Shown here piece after piece: positions 23,711 to 32,198 of a stretch of DNA of 64,000 bases. Position 1 is the stretch's first letter. Each line of letters begins with the position of its first letter. The stretch is from Actinokineospora spheciospongiae. Lineage in GTDB: Bacteria; Actinomycetota; Actinomycetes; Mycobacteriales; Pseudonocardiaceae. Below the pieces are notes generated by a model, which did not search any database, was not told the DNA's origin, and was given only the letters and a program-made list of their open reading frames with translations. The position numbers and the translations under genes were made by a program. Location: positions 48,983 through 112,982 of the forward strand of contig NZ_AYXG01000081.1 in the NCBI RefSeq assembly GCF_000564855.1, read 5' to 3'.

Positions 23711-24724
23711 TCACCCCACCCGGTAGTGGTCGGCCACGGCGGCGAAGGCGGCCTTGGGTTCCCACGGCATGTCCGGGTAGGTGTCGCCGCGACCGTGCTC
23801 CAGGACCTTGACCACGCCCCAGCTCGCCATGTCCAGGTCTTCCCGGGGATCGGCCCGGTGGTACAGGCCGTGGCAGACGAACGTGCACACGAACGCGGCG
23901 TCCACCCCCTCCTCGGCGAAGACGTCCAGCAGTTCGCGCAGGTAACCCGCCTGTTCCTCCTCGTCCCGGGTGTAGTCGCCGTCGAGCCGCACCGGGATGC
24001 CGTCGGAGTACTCGACGATTTCCCCGCTCAGGGCGCCGAGGTCGGCCGCACCGCGGTAGGGCGTGCAGCCGAACTCGGTGATGGCGACCGGCTTGCCCTG
24101 GGCGACCAGTGCGCGGATGCCGTCCTGGTAGACGTGGGCGACCTCCTTGGAGCGGTGCGCGTCCACCGACACGACGTCGAACGGTGTCCAGTCGACGCGC
24201 TCCAGCGGGACCGAGGCGTAGGTGACCTTGCCGCCGAACCGCTCGCGGACGACGGCGACGGCCCTGCCGAGGAAGTCGTTGACCCGCGCGGGCAGGTCAG
24301 CGAGCAGCGTGCCCAGTTCGGACCGCCGTTCCAGCAGGGCCGCCGTGCGCTCCCGCACGCTGTCGCCGGGCAGGAACCCGCGGTTGAACAGGCTCAGCTC
24401 GGCCCCGGTCACGAACACGACCTCGGCTCCCCGGCGGCGAATCCGCTCGGCGCGTTCGGCGCCGTCGGCGAGCAGGACGAGCATCTCCTCCTGGCCGAAC
24501 TGGTGGGTGAACGGGGAGAACCAGACCTCCAGGCCCAGGGTGGCCGCGTGTTCCGCGGCGAACTCCAACCGGTCCAGGTCGTCGCCCCACAGCCGCACGG
24601 CGGTGCAGTGCAGGTCGTCGCGGATGATCTGGAGTTCGCGGCGGACGACGTCGGGGTCGAACGGCCGACGGGTGTCGCCGTCGAGGCTCAGCCCGGTGTC
24701 GTAGCCGATGCCCTTGGCTCGCAT
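23711..24724 (-). CDS. TIM-barrel glycoside-hydrolase-like protein
   Basis: 337 residues. The sequence reads like a (beta/alpha)8 glycosidase: MRAKGIGYDTGLSLDG at the start, DLHCTAVRLWGDDLDRLEFAAEHAATLGLEVWFSPF, ITEFGCTPYRGA with the Glu typical of a clan-A catalytic residue, and FVCTFVCHGLYHR near the end. No signal peptide is visible, so it is cytosolic. Similar actinomycete proteins are sometimes annotated as abortive infection proteins, which I cannot confirm. It is divergent from a TetR gene with a 20-bp operator in the spacer, so it is probably the regulated target. Confidence 0.68.
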   Translation of the reverse strand: MRAKGIGYDTGLSLDGDTRRPFDPDVVRRELQIIRDDLHCTAVRLWGDDLDRLEFAAEHAATLGLEVWFSPFTHQFGQEEMLVLLADGAERAERIRRRGAEVVFVTGAELSLFNRGFLPGDSVRERTAALLERRSELGTLLADLPARVNDFLGRAVAVVRERFGGKVTYASVPLERVDWTPFDVVSVDAHRSKEVAHVYQDGIRALVAQGKPVAITEFGCTPYRGAADLGALSGEIVEYSDGIPVRLDGDYTRDEEEQAGYLRELLDVFAEEGVDAAFVCTFVCHGLYHRADPREDLDMASWGVVKVLEHGRGDTYPDMPWEPKAAFAAVADHYRVG

Positions 24725-24747
24725 GGGGGACCTTCCTGGTCGATTAA

Positions 24748-24767
24748 GGTACGGCACGTACCGTACC
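24748..24767. promoter_or_regulatory. TetR operator
   Basis: GGTACGG-CACGTA-CCGTACC is a perfect 7-6-7 inverted repeat, 23 bases upstream of the glycosidase-like start and 48 bases upstream of the TetR ATG. It is centred in the divergent promoter region, where one site can control both genes. Confidence 0.82.
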
Positions 24768-24815
24768 CTATATCGGAGCGCCGGTGCAGTACGCTCGTCG
24801 CCGGAGGAGGTCGGC

Positions 24816-25412
24816 ATGGGGGTGGGAGCACAGGCGGCGACCCGGCGGCGCGGCGCCGAGCTGGAGCGGGCGATCCTGCGCGCGGCCGTGGCCGAACTCG
24901 CCGAGTCCGGGTACGCCGGGCTGACCATGGACCGGGTGGCCAGGCGCGCGGGCACCAACAAGAACGCCATCTACCGCCGCTGGCCGCACCGCGCCGCCCT
25001 CGGCGTCGCCGCCTACCGGCAACTGGTCACCGAGCAGACGCCGACACCCGACACCGGCGACCTTCGCGGCGACGCGCTGGAACTGCTGCGGGGCGTCAAC
25101 TGCGACCTGGCCACACCGCGCGCCGAGGTCCTGCGCAGCCTCCTGGCGAGCGCCAACGACGAACCGGAACTGCTGGCGCAACTGCACGAGCAGGTCGCCG
25201 ACGGCGGAACCGGGCCCTGGCTGACCATCCTCGACCGAGCCGCCGCCCGGGGCGAGGTCGCAGACGGGACCGTGCACCCCCGCGTGGCCACCGTCGCGCT
25301 CGTGCTGCTGCGCAACGAGTACCTGACCCGCGGCCTGACCACCGTGCCCGACAACGTCCTCGTCGAAATCGTCGACGAGGTCTACCTGCCCCTGGTCCGC
25401 CGGACCGGTTGA
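24816..25412 (+). CDS. TetR family transcriptional regulator
   Basis: 198 residues from ATG 24816, which is preceded by GGAGGAGG. The HTH spans about residues 14-60 (LERAILRAAVAELAESGYAGLTMDRVARRAGTNKNAIYRRW). The C-terminal domain is of the TetR_C_16 sort (GDALELLRGVNCDLATPRAEVLRSLLAS). The stop overlaps the TTG start of the following esterase (TTGA), so the regulator and esterase are co-transcribed, and the divergent glycosidase-like gene shares the operator. Confidence 0.88.
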   Translation: MGVGAQAATRRRGAELERAILRAAVAELAESGYAGLTMDRVARRAGTNKNAIYRRWPHRAALGVAAYRQLVTEQTPTPDTGDLRGDALELLRGVNCDLATPRAEVLRSLLASANDEPELLAQLHEQVADGGTGPWLTILDRAAARGEVADGTVHPRVATVALVLLRNEYLTRGLTTVPDNVLVEIVDEVYLPLVRRTG

Positions 25413-26608
25413 GCGCGGACGTGCCAGGACTCCCGGCCGGGAAACCGCGGCTGAGCACCGTGGCGGCCGGTGTCGCCGCCGCACTGGGCACGGGCACGCT
25501 GGTCGTCGCCGTGGCCGACCTGCTGCGGCCGGGCTCGGTGAGCCTCCCGCTGATCGGCGTGGTGGCGTGGGCCGTCCACGGGCCGCACCTGGTCCTGGTG
25601 AGCCTGGTCGCGGCGGCCGTGGCGGTCCCGGTCGCGGCGCGGCGGCCACGGGGGTGGTTCAGCGGTGTCGCGGCGGCCGTGCCGGTTGCCGCCCTGGTCA
25701 CCTCGGGCGTCGTCACCGGCTCCATCGTCGTCGCGGTGGTGGGGGCGGGCGGTTCGGTGGACCCGTTCGCCGCGCTGGCCATCACCACCGGGTCGCCGGA
25801 ACCCGACCGGACGACCACCTATGCCGTGGTGGACGGCGAACCGTTGCGGGCGCTGGTCTACGAACCCGGGACCACCGAGGGCGCTCCCGTCATGGTGCAC
25901 ATCCACGGCGGCGGTTGGTTCACCGGCGCCGCGAAGGATTCCGGGACCCACCCCCGCTGGTTCGCCGACCACGGCTGGTACGTGGTGAGCGTGGACTACC
26001 GGTTGTCCACACCGGACAGTCCCACGTGGGACGAAGCTCCCGCCGACGTCGCCTGCGCACTGGCCTGGACAGCCCGGCGTGCCCGCGAAGCGGGCGCCGA
26101 CACCACCCGGCTCTCCGTCCACGGCGACTCGGCGGGCGGCAACCTCGCGATCAACGCCGCTTGGACAGCGGCAACGGGCACAGCGGTGTCGACCTGCCCG
26201 GAACTGGGCCCTGTCCCCGTGCCGGAAGCGGTGGTCGCAGTGTACCCGGTCGCCAACCCAATCCACGCCTACGAGCACGGAAACCCCACACACGGACTGA
26301 GCCCGCGCGACTTCACCAACTGGTACCTCGGCGGCACCCCAGCAGCGCACCCGGACCGCCTGGCCGCGATCTCCCCCGAAACCCACATCTCCGACGCCGC
26401 CCCGGCAACCCTCATCATCCAGCCGGAACGCGACGACTTCATCCCCGCCCGGGGAAACCACGAACTCGTCGCCGAGGCGCGCGCGGGCGGTGTCGACGTC
26501 ACCGTGGTGAGCATCCCGTTCACCCAGCACGCTTTCGACCTCACCGGCGGCAGCCTCGGCTCCCAGGCCACGCTCACCACCAGCGCGCGGTGGCTGCGAG
26601 ACCGGTGA
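25409..26608 (+). CDS. membrane-anchored alpha/beta hydrolase (HSL type)
   Basis: 399 residues from TTG 25409 (overlapping the TetR stop; GTG 25421 is an alternative). The first 130 residues hold three or four hydrophobic helices; an alpha/beta hydrolase domain follows with the oxyanion motif HGGGW, the nucleophile motif GDSAGG, an acidic region PERDDF and the catalytic His in PFTQHAFDL. These are hallmarks of hormone-sensitive-lipase-type esterases. It is a clear paralogue of the protein encoded at 26985-28187, sharing the membrane helices, a 'WFADxGWxVVSVxY' block and the GGSLGSQ-type tail. Acyl-ester hydrolysis at the outer membrane face is likely. Confidence 0.82.
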   Translation: MSADVPGLPAGKPRLSTVAAGVAAALGTGTLVVAVADLLRPGSVSLPLIGVVAWAVHGPHLVLVSLVAAAVAVPVAARRPRGWFSGVAAAVPVAALVTSGVVTGSIVVAVVGAGGSVDPFAALAITTGSPEPDRTTTYAVVDGEPLRALVYEPGTTEGAPVMVHIHGGGWFTGAAKDSGTHPRWFADHGWYVVSVDYRLSTPDSPTWDEAPADVACALAWTARRAREAGADTTRLSVHGDSAGGNLAINAAWTAATGTAVSTCPELGPVPVPEAVVAVYPVANPIHAYEHGNPTHGLSPRDFTNWYLGGTPAAHPDRLAAISPETHISDAAPATLIIQPERDDFIPARGNHELVAEARAGGVDVTVVSIPFTQHAFDLTGGSLGSQATLTTSARWLRDR

Positions 26609-26616
26609 ACAGGCGT

Positions 26617-26648
26617 GTGGGCGGGCGATCCTCGGATCACCCGCCCAC
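26617..26648. terminator. bidirectional hairpin between esterase and CsbD genes
   Basis: GTGGGCGGG (26617-26625) pairs with CCCGCCCAC (26640-26648), and inside it GATC pairs with GATC after one mismatch. It occupies the 54-bp gap between convergent stop codons. Confidence 0.7.
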
Positions 26649-26662
26649 CACAGCCCAGGCCA

Positions 26663-26839
26663 TCAGTCCTTCTTGAAGACGTCCTTGATCTTCTCGCCCG
26701 CCTGCTTGAGGTGGCCCTTGGTCTGGTCGCCCTGGCCTTCGGCTTCCATCTCGTTGTCGTCGGTGAGCTTGCCCGCTGTCTCCTTGACCTTGCCCTTGAG
26801 CTGGTCGCTCTTGGCGTCGATCTTGTCGGCGTCGCTCAT
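26663..26839 (-). CDS. CsbD family stress protein
   Basis: 58-residue, highly charged protein starting MSDADKIDAKSDQLKGKVKE, with the repeat pattern G-K-h-T-D-D ... E-G-x-G-D-Q-x-K-G-x-x-K-Q-A-G that defines CsbD-like proteins. These small, Lys/Glu-rich proteins belong to general stress regulons in many bacteria; molecular function is unknown. It is convergent with the first esterase and is bounded upstream by a short spacer with the divergent second esterase. Confidence 0.88.
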   Translation of the reverse strand: MSDADKIDAKSDQLKGKVKETAGKLTDDNEMEAEGQGDQTKGHLKQAGEKIKDVFKKD

Positions 26840-26984
26840 GTCGATCCCTTCGTCGTGTGCTCATGGGGTGCCCGGGGCGGCGCGCGTCAAACCTCTTTCG
26901 CCCCCGGCGGACATACACGTCACATCGGGGTGCGCACGGTGATCGCCTCCCCGAGGATGGGGGAACACGGCAGAGGGAGTGGTG

Positions 26985-28187
26985 GTGGCGCGGACACGGG
27001 CGGACGGCGTCGGGTCGAGGGTGTTCGCGGTGGTGGGGGCCGTCGTGGTGGGGTGGATCGCGCTCGTGCTGGTGCTGCTCGGGGTGGGCGCGCTGCTGCC
27101 CGGGCTCGGCCTCCTCGGCGCCGCCGGGACCGCGGTCGCGGCGACGACGGCCGCGCCTTCGGTGCTCATCGGACTGCTGGCGGTCGGCGGGGCGCTGCTG
27201 GTGCGCAGGCGGTTCCGGCGCACCGGGACGGTGCTCGGCGCCGCCGGGGGCGTCGGCACGGCGATGGCGCTGGTCATCGTCGTGGGCTTCTGGATCGCTG
27301 CGGCGGGTGCCGGGGCGACGATCAACCCGTTCCGCGCGCTGGTCCCCACGTCACCGTTCGGCGACGGACCCGACGAGCACCCGGTGTACAGCCGGACCGC
27401 GTCGGGCCAGGACCTGCACGCCGCGGTCTACCGCCCGGCCACCGCGAATGCCCCGCTGATGGTCTACGCCCACGGCGGCGGCTGGGTCGAAGGGTCCGAA
27501 TTGGACCGGGATCGCGACATGCGCTGGTTCGCCGACCGGGGCTGGTTGGTGGTGAGCGTGGAGTACACGCTGGCCTCCGAAACCGTGCACACCTGGGACA
27601 TCGCGGGCCCGCAGTTGGCGTGCGCGCTGATCTGGGCGGCCGAACGCGCTCCCGCCTGGGGCGGCGACCCGGCCCGGATCGCCCTGCTGGGCGACTCCGC
27701 GGGCGGGCAGCTCGCCACCACCCTGGCCTACCAGGCCGCCGAGGGCTCCGCGCGGTCCTCCTGCGGCGGCACCGTGCCCCGGGTCGCCGCGCTCGCCGTG
27801 CAATACCCCGCCGTCGACCCGGTGGGCGCCTACGACAACGGCTTCTCCATCGGCGACGACCCGAAGCTCGACACCCGCTTCCTCGGCCGCGCCTACACCG
27901 GCGGCACCCCCGCCGAGGTCCCCGACCACTACCGCGCCATCACCGGGACCACGCTCCTCCCCCCGACCGCGCCACCCACCCTCGTCATCTCCCCCGACGA
28001 CGACTCGGTCGTCCCGCCCAACGGCGTGCGCGCCTTCGCCGACCGGGCCCGGGAAGCGGGCATCGACGTAACCCTGGTGCGGCTGCCGTTCGCCAACCAC
28101 GCCTATGACACCGGCGCCACCGGCAGCCTCGGAAACCAGGCCCGCCTCACCATCACCGAGAACTGGCTGCGCGACCACCTCCGCTGA
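26985..28187 (+). CDS. membrane-anchored alpha/beta hydrolase (HSL type), paralogue
   Basis: 400 residues. Three consecutive GTG codons (26979, 26982, 26985) could start it; GTG 26985 is best placed after AGAGGGAG (26972-26979). Four N-terminal hydrophobic helices precede the catalytic domain: HGGGW, GDSAGG, the acidic SPDDDS region and His in PFANHAYD. Alignment by eye to the 25409 gene is continuous from the helices to the last residues (GSLGNQ ... NWLRDHL versus GSLGSQ ... RWLRDR), so the pair arose by duplication, and the CsbD gene now lies between them. Confidence 0.82.
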   Translation: MARTRADGVGSRVFAVVGAVVVGWIALVLVLLGVGALLPGLGLLGAAGTAVAATTAAPSVLIGLLAVGGALLVRRRFRRTGTVLGAAGGVGTAMALVIVVGFWIAAAGAGATINPFRALVPTSPFGDGPDEHPVYSRTASGQDLHAAVYRPATANAPLMVYAHGGGWVEGSELDRDRDMRWFADRGWLVVSVEYTLASETVHTWDIAGPQLACALIWAAERAPAWGGDPARIALLGDSAGGQLATTLAYQAAEGSARSSCGGTVPRVAALAVQYPAVDPVGAYDNGFSIGDDPKLDTRFLGRAYTGGTPAEVPDHYRAITGTTLLPPTAPPTLVISPDDDSVVPPNGVRAFADRAREAGIDVTLVRLPFANHAYDTGATGSLGNQARLTITENWLRDHLR

Positions 28188-28357
28188 ACCGATTGACGAT
28201 TTCCCCGCACATCAGGAACACCCCTCTTCGGTCACGAATCACCCCCTGACGCGCCGGTACCCGTCACCTGCGTGAAACACCCGAACCGGACCGGACGATG
28301 CCCGGTCGGCGCTCGTAGGGAGCCGCCGATCGAACAGCCGAGCCAAGGGGTGACCGG

Positions 28358-31300
28358 GTGGCCCAACGGGTACGACCGATCAGATCGATCCGGTTCCTCA
28401 CAGCGGTTCTGGCGGGTGTTCTGGTGACCCCGTTCCTGTTCGACCAGCCGCATAGTGACCAGGATCACAATGAACGCCACGTGGTGGCCACCGCGGCCGC
28501 CCTGGTGCCGACAGCGACCAAACTCCCCCGGACCGGCTGGACGGCCACCGCCACCACCGGAACCGCCGCCGCCGTGCTCGACGGCAACCCCGCCACGGTG
28601 TGGGAAACCGCCGCAGCAGGTCCCTTACCCCAGTCGATCACCATCGACACGCGCCGCACCCAACCCGTGTCCGGCCTCGTCTACGCCCCTCGCACCACCG
28701 GCGGGACCGGCGTCCTGGGCCAGTACGAGATCCGCCTCAGCCTCGACGGCACCACCTGGGGCGCCCCCGTGGCGGCGGGCACGGCGGCCGACGACGCGAC
28801 CGCCAAGGCGTTCAGCTTCGCCGTCACCGGCACCAGGTTCGTCCGGCTCACCGCGCTCACCGAGGCGGGCAACCGCGCCCCGCGCGTCGCCGCGGCCGAG
28901 GTCGACCTGCTCGGCGACCCCGGCGCCCCGGTCCCCATGACCCCCCTGGCCCGCACCGGCTGGACCGCCGCCGCGAGCGACCAGGAGACCCTGCGCGAGA
29001 ACGGCGCCGCCGCGAACGTGCTCGACGGCAACGCCGCCACCCACTGGCACTCCCGGTACGCGGTCATCACCCCGCTGCCGCACAGCATCACCCTCGACCT
29101 CAAGCAGCCCACGGCGGTGGGCGGCCTGCTCTACCGGCCGCGGGCGAGCGGGGCGAACGGGCGGATCGGCGAATACCGGGTGGCGGTGAGCACCGACGGC
29201 ACCGCGTTCACCGACGTGTCCTCCGGGGCCTGGCCGGACACCGCCGCCGTGCAGGACGCGCGGTTCTCCCAGGTGGCCACCGCCCGGTACGTGCGGCTGA
29301 CCGCGCTGACCGAGGCGGGCAACCGCGGCCCGTGGACCTCGGCGGCCGAGATCAACCTGCTCGGCCCGCTCCCGGGCACGCAACTGCCGCTGTCCCGGGC
29401 CGGGTGGACGGCGACTTCCGCCGCGCTGGTGGATAACGACCCGGCCACCCACTGGCGCACGACCGGCAGCGGCCTGTCGTTCACCGTCGACCTCCAGCGC
29501 GAGCAACCGCTGTCGTCGGTGGTGGTCACCCCGCGCGGCGACTCGGCGGAGGGGCGGCTCGGCGCGTTCTCGGTTGCGGTCAGCACCGACGGCACCACGT
29601 TCGGCCCGGCCGCGGCCACCGGCACCTGGGCCACCGACGCCACCCCCAAGGCGATCGCCCTGACCGGGACGCCGACCGCCCGCTACGTGCGGGTGAGCAC
29701 GACGCAGACCGTGGCCGCCGCAGCGGAGTTCCACGCCTACGGCCCACCCGCGCAGCCGATCGCGGTCGGCCCGCTGAACCGCGACGGCTGGGTGGCGACC
29801 GCCTCCGACCAGGAGACCGCCGCCGAGGACGGCCGCGCCGCCAACGTCCTCGACGGCAGCGACGCCACGATCTGGCACTCCCGGTGGTCCGGCACGGCGG
29901 CCCCGCTGCCGCACTGGATCACCCTGGACATGCGCGCGCCGCAGACCGTGGCCGGTCTCCAGGTGCGACCGCGCGGGGACAGCGGCAACGGCAACATCGG
30001 GCAGTACCGGATCGAACTGAGCGCCGACGGCGTCACCTTCGGCGCCCCGGTGGCCACGGGCACGTGGCCGGACGGCTCCGCGGTGCGGACGGTCCGCTTC
30101 CCGGAGGCGCAGGCCCGCTACGTCCGGCTGACCGCTCTCACCGAGGCGGGCAACCGCGGCCCGTGGTCTTCGGCCGCCGAAATCGACGTCCTCGCCGCCT
30201 CCGCCGCCCCGGACGCCAGCGTGACCGGGCTGTGGGGTGCGACGGTCGGCTTCCCGATCGTGCCGGTGGCCTCGGCGCTGCTGCCGAACAACAAGCTGCT
30301 GACCTGGTCGGCCTACGCGGCGGACAACTTCGGCGGCAGCAACGGCTACACCCAGACCGCGATCATGGACCTGACCACCGGCCAGGTCACCCAGCGCCGC
30401 ATCGACAACACCGGCCACGACATGTTCTGCCCCGGCATCTCCATGCTCGCCGACGGCCGAGTCCTGGTCGCGGGCGGCAGCGACGCCAAGAAGGCCAGCA
30501 TCTACAACCCGACCACCGACACCTGGTCGGCCTCCGGCGAACTGAACACCGCCCGCGGCTACCAGTCGCAGACCACCCTGTCGACCGGCGAGGCGTTCAC
30601 CGTCGGCGGCTCGTGGAGCGGCGGCGAGGGCGGCAAGGTGGGCGAGGTCTACTCCCCCGCAGGCAACTCGTGGCGCACCCTGTCCGGCGTCCGCCCGGAA
30701 CCGTTCCTCACCGTCGACCCGCAGGGCGTCTACCGCGCGGACAACCACACCTGGCTGTTCGCCGTCGGTGGCGGCCGGGTCTTCCACGCGGGCCCGAGCA
30801 GGCGGATGAACTGGGTCTCCACAACCGGCACGGGCTCGGTCACCGACGCGGGCCTGCGCGGCGACAGCGCGGACGCGATGAACGGCAACGCGGTCATGTA
30901 CGACGTCGGCAAGATCCTCACGGTGGGCGGCGCCCCCGCCTACCAGAACGCCGATGCCACCGCCCGCGCGTACACAGTGGACATCACCACCGGTTCACCC
31001 GTCGTGCAACGGGTCGGCGACATGGCGTACCCACGGGCGTTCGCCAACAGCGTGGTGCTCCCCAACGGCACGGTGGTCGTGATCGGCGGCCAGGCCTACC
31101 CGGTCCCGTTCAGCGACCAGACGGCGGTGCTGACCCCGGAACTGTGGAACCCGGTCACGGGCACCTTCACCCGCCTGGCCCCGATGGCCGTGCCGAGGAC
31201 GTACCACAGCGTCGCCAACCTCCTCCCCGACGGCCGGGTGTTCTCCGGTGGCGGCGGCCTGTGCGGCACCTGCGCCACCAACCACCCCGACGGCCAGATC

Positions 31301-31636
31301 CTCACCCCGCCCTACCTCCTCAACCCCGACGGCACCCCCAAACCCCGCCCCACCATCACCTCAGCCCCCACCACCGCCGCCAACGGCGCCGCAGTCACCA
31401 TCGGCACCGACCGCGCGGTCACCGGCTTCGCCCTGATGCGCGTCGGCTCGACCACCCACACCGTGGACACCGACCAGCGCCGCATCCCCCTCACCCCGAT
31501 CCCCCTGAGCCCCACCTCGCACCAGATCACCATCCCCACCGACCCCGGCGTCGCCCTGCCGGGCAGCTACCTGCTGTTCGCCCTCGACGCCGACGGCGTC
31601 CCCAGCACCGCCAAGGAGATCCGCATCGGACAGTGA
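28358..31636 (+). CDS. secreted galactose oxidase-like enzyme with four discoidin/CBM32-type repeats
   Basis: 1092 residues, far longer than fungal galactose oxidase (about 640). An N-terminal signal-type helix (FLTAVLAGVLVTPFLF) is followed by four F5/8 type C (CBM32-like) repeats starting near residues 55, 197, 344 and 472, each with GWTA, a VLDGxxATxWHS-type block and ARYVRLTALTEAGNR. The catalytic kelch domain begins near 621 and ends in a galactose-oxidase C-terminal Ig-like domain. All radical-copper residues are present by motif: Cys691 (HDMFCPG) and Tyr735 (RGYQSQ) for the thioether cofactor, stacking Trp753, and ligands Tyr949, His950 (RTYHS) and His1034 (THTVDTDQRR). It should oxidise primary alcohols of sugars or small aldehydes outside the cell, releasing H2O2. 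Confidence 0.9.
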   Translation: MAQRVRPIRSIRFLTAVLAGVLVTPFLFDQPHSDQDHNERHVVATAAALVPTATKLPRTGWTATATTGTAAAVLDGNPATVWETAAAGPLPQSITIDTRRTQPVSGLVYAPRTTGGTGVLGQYEIRLSLDGTTWGAPVAAGTAADDATAKAFSFAVTGTRFVRLTALTEAGNRAPRVAAAEVDLLGDPGAPVPMTPLARTGWTAAASDQETLRENGAAANVLDGNAATHWHSRYAVITPLPHSITLDLKQPTAVGGLLYRPRASGANGRIGEYRVAVSTDGTAFTDVSSGAWPDTAAVQDARFSQVATARYVRLTALTEAGNRGPWTSAAEINLLGPLPGTQLPLSRAGWTATSAALVDNDPATHWRTTGSGLSFTVDLQREQPLSSVVVTPRGDSAEGRLGAFSVAVSTDGTTFGPAAATGTWATDATPKAIALTGTPTARYVRVSTTQTVAAAAEFHAYGPPAQPIAVGPLNRDGWVATASDQETAAEDGRAANVLDGSDATIWHSRWSGTAAPLPHWITLDMRAPQTVAGLQVRPRGDSGNGNIGQYRIELSADGVTFGAPVATGTWPDGSAVRTVRFPEAQARYVRLTALTEAGNRGPWSSAAEIDVLAASAAPDASVTGLWGATVGFPIVPVASALLPNNKLLTWSAYAADNFGGSNGYTQTAIMDLTTGQVTQRRIDNTGHDMFCPGISMLADGRVLVAGGSDAKKASIYNPTTDTWSASGELNTARGYQSQTTLSTGEAFTVGGSWSGGEGGKVGEVYSPAGNSWRTLSGVRPEPFLTVDPQGVYRADNHTWLFAVGGGRVFHAGPSRRMNWVSTTGTGSVTDAGLRGDSADAMNGNAVMYDVGKILTVGGAPAYQNADATARAYTVDITTGSPVVQRVGDMAYPRAFANSVVLPNGTVVVIGGQAYPVPFSDQTAVLTPELWNPVTGTFTRLAPMAVPRTYHSVANLLPDGRVFSGGGGLCGTCATNHPDGQILTPPYLLNPDGTPKPRPTITSAPTTAANGAAVTIGTDRAVTGFALMRVGSTTHTVDTDQRRIPLTPIPLSPTSHQITIPTDPGVALPGSYLLFALDADGVPSTAKEIRIGQ

Positions 31637-31646
31637 GGCGGGTACG

Positions 31647-31691
31647 ACACACGTCCGCCGTGCGGGGCAACCCCGCACGGCGGACGTGTGT
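31647..31691. terminator. strong bidirectional terminator
   Basis: A perfect 21-bp stem (31647-31667 with 31671-31691) closed by a CAA loop, between the convergent galactose oxidase-like gene and the DUF5997 gene. It lies 10 bases after one stop codon and 18 bases before the other. Confidence 0.85.
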
Positions 31692-31709
31692 GCTGTGTGG
31701 TCGGTCCCG

Positions 31710-32141
31710 TCAGCGCGGGCGGTGCGGCTGACCCTTGCGCTTGACCGGCTTCGCGGCCTCCGCCGCCTTCTCGGCCTTCTCCGCCTTCAACCGCGCGGTT
31801 TCCTTCCGGACCTCGGCCTGGACAGCCCGCTCCTGCGCCAACCACTCCGGCCCCTCGGCCTTCAACGCCTCAACCTGCTCGGTGGTCAACGGGTCGGTGA
31901 CGCCACCACGGGCAAGACCACCGATCGAGATCCCCAGCTTCGCCGCGATGACCGGCCGCGGGTGCGGGCCGTCGCGGCGCAGGTCGCGCAGCCACTCCGG
32001 CGGGTCGGCCTGCAGGGCGTTCAGCTCGTCGCGCGAGACGACCCCCTCCTGGAACTGCTCGGGGGTGGCTTCGAGGTAGACGCCCAGCTTCTTCGCCGCG
32101 GTCGCGGGCTTCATGGTCTGGGGGGTCTTGGGCGACGTCAT
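31710..32141 (-). CDS. DUF5997 family protein
   Basis: 143 residues from ATG 32141. Conserved-looking core: AAKKLGVYLEATPEQFQEGVVSRDELNALQADPPEWLRDLRRDGPHPRPVIAAKLGISIGGLARGG (residues about 14-80), followed by a helix and a Lys/Ala-rich tail. It matches the small actinobacterial family DUF5997, whose function is unknown; ISIGGLARGG looks like a helix-turn-helix-like element, suggesting nucleic-acid contact. It is divergent from the LysR-substrate-domain gene, a pairing seen often in actinomycetes. Confidence 0.8.
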   Translation of the reverse strand: MTSPKTPQTMKPATAAKKLGVYLEATPEQFQEGVVSRDELNALQADPPEWLRDLRRDGPHPRPVIAAKLGISIGGLARGGVTDPLTTEQVEALKAEGPEWLAQERAVQAEVRKETARLKAEKAEKAAEAAKPVKRKGQPHRPR

Positions 32142-32198
32142 GGGTCCAGGGTATCGGGCGTGTGCGGCACCCCCGATCACGCCCGGTAATCTGGCCGG

